Assembly (NCBI RefSeq): GCF_000188695.1
Contig: NW_004754932.1
Coordinates: 1,190,583-1,225,582 of the forward strand
DNA: 35,000 bases
Direction of reading: 5' to 3'
DNA from: Salpingoeca rosetta
Taxonomy: Eukaryota; Opisthokonta; Choanoflagellata; Craspedida; Salpingoecidae
Positions 1-17,951 of the stretch are shown here, piece by piece. The notes under the pieces are model-generated. The model was not told the origin of the DNA, made no database searches, and worked only from the letters and a program-made list of their open reading frames with translations. A program made the position numbers and the translations under genes. How positions within the stretch are numbered: position 1 is the stretch's first letter; every line of letters starts with the position of its first letter.

Positions 1-125
1 CGCTTCACTATCTTCCTCCCTGCCCTGCATGAAACTCACTCCACGACCCAAGCGCACCCCAACCCCGTTCCCGCCGGGCGTGCTCCACCGCAATTCGCGT
101 ACGTATGGGCATCGGCGCGCACACA

Positions 126-182
<57 letters not shown>

Positions 183-191
183 ACACACACA

Positions 192-228
<37 letters not shown>

Positions 229-364
229 GGCTGGACGTTGTGCTGATGGCATCGTCGGCGACCTTTGGAGTGACGCTGACTCGACTGACATTACTTGCAA
301 TACTGCTCACGGAGACCTGGCTCTGTTGGCTATCGATACTGGTTGTTGACGTGGAGCGTCTCAG
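1..364 (-). CDS. Partial serine/threonine-rich gene, exons only, runs off left edge
   Basis: Two exons are inferred on the minus strand. Exon 364-227 has a good acceptor (TTCGCTTCAG) and a donor that runs straight into a (GT)n intron. It encodes 46 residues rich in Ser, Thr and Val (it starts LRRSTSTTSID). After an acceptor (TTTCATGCAG) the frame continues in phase 0 at 24-1 with GREEDSEA and leaves the window. Both exons are phase 0 and open, which is the main support. I do not recognise the protein. The first exon and start codon are not identified. An in-frame ATG at 571 would give a very hydrophobic leader reading through the acceptor, but that stretch looks like the (GCTTGCTT)-type low-complexity non-coding DNA of this genome. 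The gene may be real, but the model is weak. Confidence 0.35.
133..226. repeat. (CA)n microsatellite within an intron
   Basis: A nearly pure CA run with a few CAGA interruptions. It lies in the intron of the leftmost minus-strand gene, where the sense strand reads (GT)n directly from the 5' splice site at 226. Long His-Thr or Cys-Val ORFs across it are repeat artefacts. Confidence 0.9.
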
Positions 365-1167
365 CTGAAGCGAAGACGTCGATGCAAGCCGAGGCAACAG
401 CGTCAGGCAGGGTGTGAGACATACGACGGCCGGCACGGAGATGGTGCAGCAGGCAAGCAAGCAAGCTGTTGTGCACGCACATATGCAGGCAAGAGAAGCG
501 CCACCAAATAGCAGAACACGCCCAAGAAGCAGCACAGCACACCATCCCACCTTTCGCTTCAAGAACGCCATGGTTGGTTGTTTGTGGTTGTGAGATGAGC
601 GTCGCTGCGGTTGTTGTCCTCCCACCAAACAACAAAACAAACAAAAGAGCAACGCCCACACTGTTTTCCCCCTTCCTGTACACCCACGACTTTGCTTTCG
701 TGCTTTGCGAGTTTGCTTGCTTGTTTTTTGGGTTGTGTGCTTGCTCTTGTTGGCTTCTTGATGGCTTTGTTGTGCCGTAAGCCTGAGCAGGTAGCACGCC
801 CGCACACCATTCGATGGTCGGGTTGTAATGTCAGAATGTCATGTGTAACAAAGCAAGCTATGGGCGAGGGGAGCGCAACAGCAGGGCAAGGAAGCAGGAA
901 GGCTGAATTCTCGCCAACAAGGCAGAATAAGTGAATAAGTGACTAAGTGAGGTAACACAAGTGAGGACAGCAAACCAAGCGCCTGCAGGTCAGCCAGCGC
1001 CGCAGCCATAACAACCCCGTTGCGTGAAGCCGTGGAAGCACAAGTTCAACGAGTTGCACGAGTGAACGCGCATGTATACAAGGTCACACACACACACACA
1101 CGTGCAAACACGCAAACACGCAGACATAAACGACACAAGAACACAGAGCGCGCGTTTACATCGCGGG
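365..1167. other. Intergenic region, left gene to CNBD2-like gene
   Basis: About 800 bases with no supported exon. It holds low-complexity runs (GCAAGCAAGCAAG near 450, a short CA run at 1085-1100) and stop-interrupted ORFs without recognisable protein character. It must contain the 5' part or promoter of the leftmost gene and the 3' UTR of the CNBD2-like gene. I cannot place either precisely. Confidence 0.5.
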
Positions 1168-2173
1168 TTACTTTGATCTTCGCACGGCCGGAAGCATGGA
1201 GCGGGAGAGGGACGACGATGAGGAGGACAGCGACGGCGACATGGAGAGGTGGGAGGTGGGCGTGAATGTGGGCGGCCCTGCAGAGGTGGGTACCCCTTGC
1301 TTCAGGTCCTCTCGCATCTGGAAGCAGAACCAGTCCCACCGCTGCAGCTGGTTGTACTGCTTGAACAGCTCCTTGTCCGATGCGCTCAGGATGTAGCTGC
1401 GCTTGAAGATGTCGTCGAGCACGGTGCCGTTGTCCCGAAACAGAAACGATGTCTGCGGCACATACAGCACCTCGCACCCTTCGCTCACCAGCGCCGTCGT
1501 GTCAGACATGTACGGCACAACGTCGCCAACCTTGAGGGGCTCAGACGCAAGCCATATTGCCTTGTGCTGCAGATGCAGTGCTCGCATCCTGCTGTCGCGC
1601 TGCTTCGCCAGCGTCACCCGGCCCGTGGTCGTGTCCAGCACAACATGCAGCTTCCGCAGGATCTGCGCCTTGCCACTGGCCACGATGAATGTCTGCGGCC
1701 CGCGGTTGAGGGTGCCCGGCTCCTTGGATCCGAGCGCAATGAGCCTGCCCTGCCGGAACGCCATACGATGGGTGTCCCGCACCACAACACGAAGGGCGCG
1801 CTCGTGCCACCCGTCAAAGTTGCCGTGGTCACGGTACAGGCTAAGCTTTGCATCAAACTCGCGCTGGTGGTACTGTCGCAGGAGCGTGTCAAACTCGTCG
1901 CGTTCGACGCGGAGAAACTCGCACGCCTCCTTGCACACAATGCTGGCGCTACGACGGTTGGTTGGATCCAGCAACGCAACCTCCCCAAACGACACGCCTG
2001 CAGCACAAACGTAGACCAGGGAAACAGAAAAGGCAGCGTGTTGTGAGTGCGAGAATGGCTACGACGGTTCTGCGCGTCGTGCAATGTGACGCGAGAGGGA
2101 GGGGGGAAAGCGCGAGCATATGCAATTGGATGCATACGAGTCCCAAACACAAACAAACACACACACACACATG

Positions 2174-2206
<33 letters not shown>

Positions 2207-3303
2207 GCCCCGAGCTCGTTGACGACGCGGTAGCCATCGACAGCGTCGGGATCCTTGATGCGAACCTCCACTTTGCCGGAAGCAATGAAGTAGAACCCAT
2301 ACCCAGGGTCACCTGTACGTACGAGTGCGTGATGAGGACGCGTGCGCGATGTGTGCTGTAACAGGGAAAGGTGCGCATGACACACAGTGCTGTTGCTGCT
2401 GTCCATCCTCCCCCCACACATGCACACATATGCACAGATGCACACGCGCACACGAGCACGCGCACGTGCACACGCACACACACCCTATCTGTCACCCCCA
2501 TGTCACCCTTGAGTTCACCTTGGCGAAGAAGGAGATCACCAGGCATGCGAGCTTCATAGTGGAGAATTTCGGCCATGTCCTCAAAGTTGAGGTTTTGGTA
2601 CTTGCGAAAGCACTCGAGGGACTCCACCATCATGCGCACCAGATGGCGCTGCCGCTTCGTGCGCTTGCTCGGCAGCCGCCTCAACGCAGCAATCTGATCC
2701 GGCTTGAGTCGTTTCTGTTCAGCAGAAGTAGCAGCAGACGTTGAAGGGCGGGTGTGAGGCTGGGAGATGGCTGGCAGCAAGCATGGCTGGATGGCCAGGT
2801 GGTGATGGTGGTGGTGGTGGTGGTCACACTGGCGGGCGCAAGCAAGTGCGCTCTCACAGACAGGTCACCACCCTACAAGGCCGAGCCCAAGCAGCCTTGG
2901 CAGTTCACACCCTCGCTTGCACCCGCCAAGCCAGCCTGCCTCGCCAACTTCAAAGCAAACACAAACACACGCTCGCACAAGCAATCAAGCAGCCAGCTAA
3001 CCTGTGGCCGGCCTTTGGCCATCTCGCGCTGGAACGCAACATCCCGATAGAGTGTTCTGATCTACGTGTTGTGTCGAGTCAGTTGTGTGCACGTGACACG
3101 CACAGCGTGCATGCGTGTGAGCGTAGAGAGGGAGGGGGAGGAGGGCGCTCAAATGTGCACACAAGCGTCGCAGTGCACCCAATTTCCCACCACAACCACC
3201 ATCACCACTACACCGTCACGGCTACGAGCAAGCCCGCCTTCACACTCAAGGCTGTCGCGAGCCTCACCAGCCGGCGGAAGAGCAGGCGGATGCGGAGATT
3301 CAT
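1168..3303 (-). CDS. Cyclic nucleotide-binding domain protein, CNBD2-like
   Basis: Five exons: 3303-3268, 3061-3002, 2714-2519, 2312-2205 and 1997-1168. They join in phase to 409 codons. A cyclic nucleotide-binding fold spans roughly residues 75-160. It shows GDLLLRQGDPGYGFYFIASG (entry strands) and the phosphate-binding cassette FGEVALLDPTNRRSAS, with Glu139 and Arg149 at the positions that normally contact the ribose and the cyclic phosphate. Nucleotide binding is therefore plausible. A basic stretch precedes the domain (KRTKRQRH). The C-terminal 250 residues look like a second, degenerate CNB-type barrel (FIVASGKAQILRK, then GDVVPYMSDT), and the protein ends in a Ser-rich tail. Size, single-protein architecture and the N-terminal FRRL...LYRD region fit CNBD2, a sperm protein in mammals; a generic CNB protein is the alternative. 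The first exon (12 codons) is the least certain. Confidence 0.75.
2159..2204. repeat. (CA)n in CNBD2-like intron 4
   Basis: The CA run ends exactly at the exon boundary, so on the sense (minus) strand the intron begins GTGTGTGTGT directly after GGGGCAG. The splice donor is embedded in the repeat. Confidence 0.85.
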
Positions 3304-3680
3304 GGTGCCCTGCAATGGCCGCTCAACCTAGCGGTACACTGGTTGGGCATGCAGCGTGCTGGTGCGATGATGTGAATGAAGAACGAAGAATGCATGCTAC
3401 GACCGAGCGAATGACGACACCAAGCACGCTTTGTGCACGAATGCAGTCTTGCGTAGGGGCCCAAATTTCTCAGCCTACCCAAGCACGATGATGTCATACA
3501 TGACACGGGCTGCACGAAAGCCATACCGTGAGCAAGATATGTGCGCAATGCTGACGTGTGTGACTGTTCTTTACTTTCTTGATTGACGTGACTGCATTCA
3601 TGTGAAGCAGATCACAAACTCTCGCGTGCAGCGCGCACACGCGCATGCACGTGTGCACATGTGGTCATGTAAGCAAGGTG
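3304..3680. other. Intergenic region between PPR-like and CNBD2-like genes
   Basis: 377 bases between two minus-strand genes. It should hold the 3' UTR of the PPR-like gene and the promoter of the CNBD2-like gene. It contains alternating purine/pyrimidine GTGCAC-rich sequence at 3620-3670. No coding signal was seen. Confidence 0.5.
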
Positions 3681-5832
<2,152 letters not shown>

Positions 5833-6067
5833 ATGCTGGCGAAGATGACGCGGAGCACGGCGACGCTTGCGCTTGTCGTGGCCGTCTTGGTGGCGGTGGT
5901 GTGCGGGACGCATGCGCTACCAGCCAACCAGACCGGCCCTGTGATTGGCGTCCTGACGCAGACGTACGGACCCGAAGTGCTGGGCGGCAAACTCGGCGGC
6001 GAGATCGACGAGACCCGCACCTACATTGCAGGTGCGTGTGTGTGTGTGTTGTGTGTGTGTGTGTGTG

Positions 6068-6116
<49 letters not shown>

Positions 6117-6690
6117 GTGTGTGTGTGTGCATGTGCGTGTGGGTGGGTGCATGTGCGCGCATGTGTGTGCGTTGGTGCATGTGCTTGTGTATGTAACGAA
6201 CCCGTACACCGCATTTTGTCCAGCGCGAAACGGAGTGCACAACTAACATTGTGTCGGACATGCTCTGTGGCTGACACCTTTTCTTACGGTTGCTGGCAGC
6301 GTCCTACGTTAAGTATCTGGAGAGTGCTGGTGCCCGCGTGGTGCCCATTGACTGCATGGCCAGCGAGGACGAGCTGCGGGAGAAGGCAAAGATGATCAAC
6401 GGGTTCTTGCTGCCGGGTGGTGGCCAAGCCATCACAGACCCCAAGAACTCCTACTCCCGCACCGCCCGGTTCATGATGAACATGGCCAAGGAGTTTAACA
6501 ACAAGGGCGACTACTTCCCAGTTTGGGTACGTGCGTGTGTGTGTGTGTATGTGTGTGTGTTTGCGATGCTCCTGTGTTTTCACTTGTTGCACATTTGTGC
6601 AGCTGCGTCACATTATTGGCAGCCATGTGTTGATGCAGCCATGCCACCCAATGCCTGCCTTATCTTGGCCTCACCACACAATACACCCTC

Positions 6691-6731
<41 letters not shown>

Positions 6732-8102
6732 TCTCTTCCTCTCTTCTCTTTATCAGGGTACATGCCTTGGGTTTCAGATGGTGAGTGTGTTTATTGGCGG
6801 CAACAGCGTGCTGGGTCACCACTTTGACTCGGAGGATCTGCCGCTTCCCCTCAACTTCACGTCCCACATCTCCACCAGCAAGATCTTCAAGAGCGCCCGC
6901 CCAGAACTCATCACCGCCCTCCGCAACCGTATGTGCACATGCATGAATGCATCAGTGCATATGTGTGTGAGTGTGCGTGCGTGTGAATGCGTGAGTGTGA
7001 GTGAGTCCACGTGTGCGTGTGTGTGTCTACATTTGTGCGTGTGTGTGCGTGTGTGTGCATATTATGTACGTGTGTGTGAATGTCGCCATTGTTCATCCCC
7101 TTTGCACCACATCACTCCCTCGCACCTCCGGCCCATGACACTCGTTTGCATGTATGTTGCTTGCTTTTCCATGCAGAACCGCTGACGATGAACAACCACG
7201 AGGGCGGTGTGACCCCGATCACCTTTGCCAACAACGCCAATCTCACCTCCTTCTTCAACGTCATCTCCACAAACGTCGATCGCAAGGGCAACCCTTTTGT
7301 CTCCACCATTGAAGGTGCGTATGTGTGTGTTAAATTGTGTGTGTGTGTGAGTGTGTCTGTGTGTGTGTGTGTAATTGTGTGTGTGCGTGTGTGTGTCAGT
7401 GCCAGCGTGTGATGTGTTGCGCAACGTCTGTTGCGCATGTCTCTCCGTTTCCGCAAGTCGCGATGACATGCTTTTTCCAAGGGTGTTCGTTTCCAACGCA
7501 GTGTTGTTCTCACTCCACGCGTGCGGATGCTTGCAGGCAAGCATATGCCCTTCTACGCGACGCAGTGGCACCCAGAGAAGAACTCGTTTGAGTGGACCGC
7601 CAGCGAGGTGCGGCGCGGATGAATGGGAGTAGTGGTGATGGATGGTGGTGGTGGTGATGCTGAGGCTGGGTGGTGATGGTGGTGGTGATGGTGATGCATG
7701 CTGTGTGCTTCTGCAGTGTCATTTTCAAGCATGGCACACAACACACACATATACACACACATACACATACACCATCACACATACACCATCACACATACAC
7801 CATCACACATACACACATACACATACACACATACACACACACCATCACCACCATCACCCCCCCCCCACACACACACACACACACCATCACTTCCAATGAA
7901 CCAACCGCAGGCGATTCCGCACTCTGCGCTGGCAATTGAGACGTGCCAGCTGACGTCGACGTTCTTTGTGAACGAGGCCCGCAAGTCCAACCACGCGTAC
8001 CCACCGGAGCAGCTGCGGAAGGACATCATCTACAACTACAACCCCGTCTTCACGGGCAAGGACGGCTCAGGGTTTGAGCAGTGCTACTTCTGGGACGTTT
8101 AA
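5833..8102 (+). CDS. GGH: Gamma-glutamyl hydrolase (folate polyglutamate hydrolase)
   Basis: Six exons: 5833-6031, 6300-6526, 6757-6928, 7177-7314, 7537-7607 and 7911-8102, joining to 332 codons (human GGH is 318 residues). The enzyme removes gamma-linked glutamates from folyl- and antifolyl-polyglutamates in the lysosome or outside the cell. It opens with a signal peptide (charged MTR, then TLALVVAVLVAVVCGTHA). The class-I glutamine-amidotransferase-like fold follows: PVIGVLTQ, FLLPGGGQ, and the nucleophile elbow PVWGTCLGFQ with Cys145 split across intron 2. The catalytic His257 lies in ATQWHPEKN. The Cys/His pair is intact, so it should be active. Translation could start at the ATG at 5833 or at 5845; the second gives a tidier signal peptide. 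It is transcribed divergently from the PPR-like gene. Confidence 0.95.
6032..6128. repeat. (TG)n in GGH intron 1
   Basis: The intron opens GTGCGTGTGTGTG and continues as an interrupted TG run of about 95 bases. Confidence 0.9.
6692..6750. repeat. (CT)n polypyrimidine run before GGH exon 3
   Basis: A CT dinucleotide run followed by CTCTTC repeats, ending 6 bases before the exon 3 acceptor (TTTATCAG). It serves as an exceptionally long polypyrimidine tract. Confidence 0.85.
7622..7890. repeat. GGH intron 5 complementary trinucleotide and CA repeats
   Basis: The 5' half carries (GGTGAT)/(GGTGGT) repeats (7634-7694). The 3' half carries (ATACAC), (CACCATCACC) and CA repeats (7741-7890). The two halves are largely complementary. 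Confidence 0.8.
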
Positions 8103-8196
8103 CTGAGCACACGCGAGCAGTGGCGTGACATGACGTGACGCTGTGACGTCATGTGTGCTGTCTTGTCAGAGATTTGCTGGCAGTGGTTGCATGATG

Positions 8197-8197
8197 G

Positions 8198-8283
<86 letters not shown>

Positions 8284-8284
8284 G
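8197..8284. repeat. (GTT)29 trinucleotide repeat
   Basis: About 29 copies of GTT starting 94 bases after the GGH stop codon, probably inside its 3' UTR. The antisense polyQ frame here is not a gene. Confidence 0.9.
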
Positions 8285-8713
8285 CGTGTCTGTGTCTCGC
8301 GTTAAAGAGACCCCCCACCCCATCAAGATCACGTGTCCGCATGGACTGTCATCAAGGCAGATGTGAAGGATGTGGGAGATTTATAACGGATTTGAACAGC
8401 ACTCCACGCAATTCACACACGCACACGCGACGAGCATACATCTGCGCAACGATGGCAAGAGGAGGGTGAATTGAACGACGCTGGGGCAAATCAGGGGCAA
8501 AGGAGTGAAAGATGAAAAAAATGGTGAAACAACAAACCCAAGATGCGCGCACACACATGTGTGTGTTCATTTCATGTAACGAGAGCAATTATGAGGAGCA
8601 AAGGATGGGTGCACGGGCACACGCCTGGCCGTACGCGAAGCGGCAAGGAAACCAAGGAACGAGTCTCACAACGCGACGAGAAACAGCAATGACGGCTGTG
8701 CGGAGCCAGGAAT

Positions 8714-8821
8714 AGGAAGCATGTGTGCACGTACAGTACGGTCTTCACAGCCAGCAGTTGTACAAAAAGGAAGCATGTGTGCACGTACAGTACGGTCTTC
8801 ACAGCCAGCAGTTGTACAAAG
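8714..8821. repeat. 54-base tandem duplication
   Basis: Two head-to-tail copies, 8714-8767 and 8768-8821, of a unit containing GTACAGTACGGTCTTCACAG. They are identical apart from the last base. The unit is complex sequence, not a microsatellite. Confidence 0.9.
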
Positions 8822-9042
8822 GGCAATCAAAACAATATGAAGCAACGACAAAGACACCTGACACCACAATGGGCCGACAAGGAGGCATCGTGTCACAACA
8901 GCACCACCATGAGAGAACCAAGGCGGGATGGGGAGAGGGTTGTCTGCATCAAGCACTCGTGGACTTTGGACGCAGTGCATGACATGTCAATCACGAGCAC
9001 ACACACGCGCGCGCGCGCGTGACTGTGAGCAGGTGTAGCGCA

Positions 9043-9228
9043 TCAAAAGTGGGACTTGTGTGCAGACATGCCCAGCGTGTTGCCGGCAGCTGTTGTTGAG
9101 CGCCCGATGGATGTGCTCGGAGAGAAGGACGCCGCCTCCTCCGACCGCCCCGTCCGCGGCCTGGCATTGATGTGGATGGATGGATGGATGAGTGGAGGGG
9201 TGCAGAAGAAAGGAGAAGACACGCGTTT

Positions 9229-9297
<69 letters not shown>

Positions 9298-9855
9298 GCG
9301 ATCGATGGTGTTAGCTGTGCAGAGTGATCGGAACTGCCAGGGTTGTATCGTTGCAGCTGTGTATGTACGTGTGTGTGCGTGTGTGTACATGCGTGCATGT
9401 GTGTGTGTGTGCACACCTGTGGAGCGATGTGTAGATGCGTCGAAGCTCCTGGTTGTGTTTGCGCATGCGCTGCTTCAGCTCCTGGCGCTCTGCCTGCAGT
9501 TGACGTGAAATTGGCGGTGTGCGATGGAGTCAACGGGATGGATGAACGGCAACAGCAGAAGTAAGCAAACACCACAGCACGAAGCGTACCAAGAATACAC
9601 GCACACAACCACGCACACAACCAGCAGCACTGTACTTCACTACATGCATGCATGCTTCTATCTGCGTGTCTGTGCATGTGTGTCTGTGTCTGTGTCTGTG
9701 TGCGCGTTCGCGTGTGCGGGGTTGCACACGTACCTCCTCCTGCCTTCGCTTCTCCCTGAGCCAGGCGGCCACGGCCTCGTTCGACTTCCGCTTTTGCTCC
9801 TCCAGAAGTTGCAGCTGCTCCCGGAAGATCCGACTTCGCGCACGCTTCTCCCTGT

Positions 9856-9888
<33 letters not shown>

Positions 9889-12800
9889 AGCGAGGTAGTT
9901 CAGCAACTCTGTTTCAGAGAATGCCGCGTGGGCACGCGAGCAGCAGCAGTAGCCCACTGGCTGCCCGTGAGCAGCGTCACCACGTCCATCCTCTACACCG
10001 TGCGCTGTACTCACTCCTTCTCGCGGGTGAGTTGATCGCGCTTGCGTGAGAGCCACGCCTGAAACGCCTCGTCGGCCTCTGGCAACAGCACCAAACACGG
10101 GAGAGTGTATTCATGTGAGGGAAACGGTGTGCGTGGAAACATACGTGTGTGTGCATGTGCGGGTGTGTGTTCGTGTCAATGGAGGGCGTTGACAAGTATT
10201 CATAATGTGCACGAGAAACGGAAACACATGAATGCGTACAAGCGCAAAACCCAAACCCAAATCCTTGGCAGTAGTGTCCTGGCGCAAAACCAACCTTCCT
10301 TGTCGTGCATGCGTGCCCGCGCGGTCTTTGCACGCTCGTCATGTTGCGTGCGATGTGCAGGGCGGTGCTGTGTAGCAAATGATGGTGGGGAGGGGGAGGG
10401 ACGGACACAGGGTTGTCGTGCACATGATGCACGTAAAAGCAACAACAACGACGCCGCCAACAACAACAAGCAACAACGAAACTCAAGGTGTGAGGGGGTG
10501 GTGATGAATTGTTGCACGACAAAACACCCAAGGATAAGGTGATAAAGATCCAGATGCACCCTTCCTCCATGACAAGATAACACGTTGTGACACGTGGTAG
10601 TGGCATCCCACGACACGCTTCCAGAGAGGCCGCGACAAGGACAGTAACACGACGGCAGCCCAGAGCAACCTACGCGAGCGGAGGAGGCGCGCTTGTTCTG
10701 CAGCCAGGCCTGGAACGTCTTCTCAGCCTCTTCCCGCCGCTTTCGCTGGTGGTGTTGTGAATTCGGGGAGGGGGGGGGGAGCATAGGAAGGAAAGGAAGG
10801 ATAGGAAGGATAGGAAGGATAGGAAGGAGGGATCGTGATGAATGACAATGGTGATGGTGGGCAATGGGCATGCATGCAAGCGTCAAATACACGGATGTTG
10901 CAATCTCAGCAGGATTCCCAACACATGCACACGCGTGTTGACACACGAATACGCGATGCAGTGTGGTTCGCTCAAGCCATGTACGCTTTTCATCTCTCTC
11001 CACCACCATCACCGCACACCTCCTGCTCGAGTATCTGCTCCTTTGTGAGTTTGCGGCTGTGCTGTCGCTGCCGTCGCCTCTCTTCCTCCTTGCGATAGTA
11101 CCACGCCCGAAACGCCGCGTTTGCCTCCTCAGACGTCCCACCTGCACACACACACACACATACACATGGTCGATGATGGTTGAAGACATTAAGGGCATGA
11201 GGGGAGGGGTGAAAGGATGGTGAGGTGATGTGGTGACGAGTTGCCAGGTGAGATGCACTCCACCACCACGCAGTGTGTACACTCCGCTATCGATATCATC
11301 ATCATCATCATTGCCACCAGCACCACCGCGCGTTTTGTGTTTCGACTCACCAAAGGACGCCTGCCGCGCTGTTGCGGGGCGGGCAGAACGCGCGCGCGAG
11401 GACCTGGTGATGGAGTGGGGGCGATGAGTGGCAGATACACACAGACACGCAGGCACAGATGCAGACACAGACACAGACACGCAGGCACAGATACGCACAG
11501 ACACAGACACAGACACGCAGGCACAGATACGCACAGACACAGCCACAGCCACAGACACAGACACAGACACAAACACACACGCACACGCGGATACACACAC
11601 ACGCACACGCGCACATACACACGGACCGCACGCACACGAATGCACGCGCTGTCAGCCAAAGCACACACCTTGCGAGGCGTGCGGACTGGGCCAGGCGCTT
11701 TGGTCTTGAAGATTGCTGGTCGTCTGAGGCCGTAGTCTCCCCTTGCTCGTTTTGTTGGGAGGTTGCAGCTGCGGTTGCTGTGGTGGTACCAGCATCCCCT
11801 TGCTTTTCAGGTGCAGGCGGCTGTGGTGGCAACACATTCATACGTGAGCGCGCATGCAAGTCAAGAGAAGTAGAGCACACAAGGCACAGAGGTGCGCACA
11901 CAGACAGACAGACGTATGCATAGATGCAGGCCACACAGAGGCATGCATACACGCACACCCACACACACCAAAATACCACCTTATCGTCGTCGTGAAAGAT
12001 GAGATCTGGGTCAACGGATGCATTGACATCGCTTGCGTCCACGTAAACAATCTTTCCGCCTCGCTCCATGACCACCTTGTTGTCTCCACCTTCGTTATCG
12101 TCACCGCCATCCCGTGTCTTGACCTCCTTCTCCTCCGTCCCACTTGCTTTTGCGCTCCCCGTGCCTGCCTCGTGTTGCCCAGGCATTGTTTCTTCCTCCT
12201 TGCTGCTTTCTGTGGCGGTTGTTGTGGCCTGTTGTTGCTTGTGTTGCTGCGCTTGCTGGCTTGCTGTGTTGCTCCTTGTGTCCTCATCCTCATCCTCTAC
12301 ATGCACGGCGATGGCATGACCGCTGAGCTGCTGTTGCTGTTGTTGGTGTTGTTGCTGAGAAGATGGCGTTGACTCTGTCGCGTTGTCAGTTCCAGCACCC
12401 TCTGATGTATTGGATGACTTGTCGCCGTCATTGCCAGCCTCGTCACCAGCGTTGTCGCTGTCATCGATGTCATCATCGTCGTTGCTGCTGCTGCTCAAGC
12501 TCGCCGCCTTCTTTGGGCGGTGGCGAGACGAGCGTGGGCGTGACGAGCGTGGGCGGGAAGATTTTGGGCGCTGCGGTCTCAGCCCTTCCGGAGCCTCTTC
12601 CACAGGTAAGCTCTCATCATCGTCGTGTGCTTGGTTGCCTTCTGTATCGTGTTCTGCTTCTCGCTCGTTGCTGGCAGTGCCACCTTGTTCTTGCTCCTCC
12701 TGCTGCTGTTGTGTGTCGTCTGGTGGCTTGTGTGGGCCGTCATTTGATGAGGTTGGCTTCGGTTGCTGCTGTGGCTGCACCCTTTCTGTTCCATCCATCT

Positions 12801-12894
12801 TCGCTGTTGTCTCTCCTGCCTCCCTTTTCACTTCCTGACTGCCTCTGCCGTCGTTGCCGCTATTGCTGGTGGTCTCACCTTCACTCATCGTCAT
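9043..12894 (-). CDS. CCDC181: CCDC181-like ciliary microtubule-associated protein
   Basis: Nine exons: 12894-11980, 11820-11669, 11403-11351, 11141-11020, 10745-10674, 10076-10015, 9851-9734, 9493-9417 and 9160-9043, joining to 562 codons. The first 270 residues are disordered (Gln, Ser, Asp and Glu rich, with repeated SRPRSSRPRSS). A conserved patch VVMERGGKIVYVDASDV (about 274-290) resembles the one before the C-terminal region of vertebrate CCDC181. The C-terminal 190 residues are basic helical sequence with four spaced motifs: AAFRAWYYRK (about 381), KTFQAWLQNKR (424), EAFQAWLSRKR (441) and EAVAAWLREKR (484). The F-x-x-W-L-x-x-K-R repeats are the hallmark of CCDC181 and relatives such as MAP9 and CCDC34. 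CCDC181 binds microtubules of sperm flagella and motile cilia. The start is chosen at ATGACGATG; an in-frame ATG at 12954 would add 20 residues. Confidence 0.8.
9230..9295. repeat. (CA)n in CCDC181-like intron 8
   Basis: Pure CA run of 66 bases, (TG)n on the sense strand, in the 3' half of the last intron. Confidence 0.9.
10784..10830. repeat. GGAAGGATA minisatellite in CCDC181-like intron
   Basis: Four to five copies of a 9-base purine-rich unit, which makes a strong polypyrimidine stretch on the sense strand upstream of exon 5. Confidence 0.8.
11427..11640. repeat. Higher-order CAGACA / CA repeat, CCDC181-like intron 2
   Basis: CAGACA and CA repeats. The block ACGCAGGCACAGAT recurs three times at spacings of 32 and 36 bases (near 11447, 11479 and 11515). 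Confidence 0.8.
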
Positions 12895-13005
12895 TGGTTG
12901 GCGTGTGTGTGTGTGTCTGTCCGCCGTGTTGTTGCTTTGGCGTGGTGTTGGCAACGGACCCTTTGAAAATGCATTTCATGCTGTCGGACTTGCGTTGTTG
13001 CTATT

Positions 13006-13088
<83 letters not shown>

Positions 13089-13353
13089 GGTTCTCGCGCT
13101 TCGGAACACAGTCTCTGATGTATGTTGTCTTTCTCACGGTAACAAAGACAAGAGTGCACGCTTGCGCACGTTGTTGTGCAACAAAAAACAAAACCCGTTG
13201 AAATGCCGCAAGCAACCGACTTCAGCCCCTCAGCACCACAGCCACATGCCACACAAACGTCCACCCTTCACCCATCCATCCATCTACGCATGCATCCATG
13301 TACGTGTCCATCCATCCAACACCTACCCATCCACGCATCCGTCCATCGCAAGC
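12895..13353. other. Intergenic region, VPS45 3' end to CCDC181-like start
   Basis: 459 bases between two minus-strand genes, including an 80-base (TG)n at 13008-13087 and CATC-rich low-complexity sequence at 13262-13345. It holds the VPS45 3' UTR and the CCDC181-like promoter. No coding exon was seen. Confidence 0.5.
13008..13087. repeat. (TG)40 microsatellite
   Basis: Pure run of 80 bases about 115 bases upstream of the CCDC181-like start codon. Confidence 0.95.

Positions 13354-17951
<4,598 letters not shown>

Larger units (their letters stand above)
8103..9042. other. Convergent intergenic region, GGH / CCDC181-like
   Basis: 940 bases hold the 3' UTRs of two convergent genes. Contents: a (GTT)29 run, a 54-base tandem duplication, and a CA-CG run at 9000-9020. 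I see no supported coding exon. Confidence 0.55.

Noticed and set aside
131..805. A 224-codon minus-strand ORF with a hydrophobic Cys/Leu-rich start, possible signal peptide
   Set aside because: It reads through a good acceptor at 365 and through the (GT)n intron as Cys-Val repeat, and the hydrophobic part comes from GCTTGCTT low-complexity DNA. Only 364-227 is kept as an exon.
8099..8332. Small polyQ ORF on the minus strand
   Set aside because: It is produced entirely by the (GTT)29 repeat; there is no conserved flank and no splice context.
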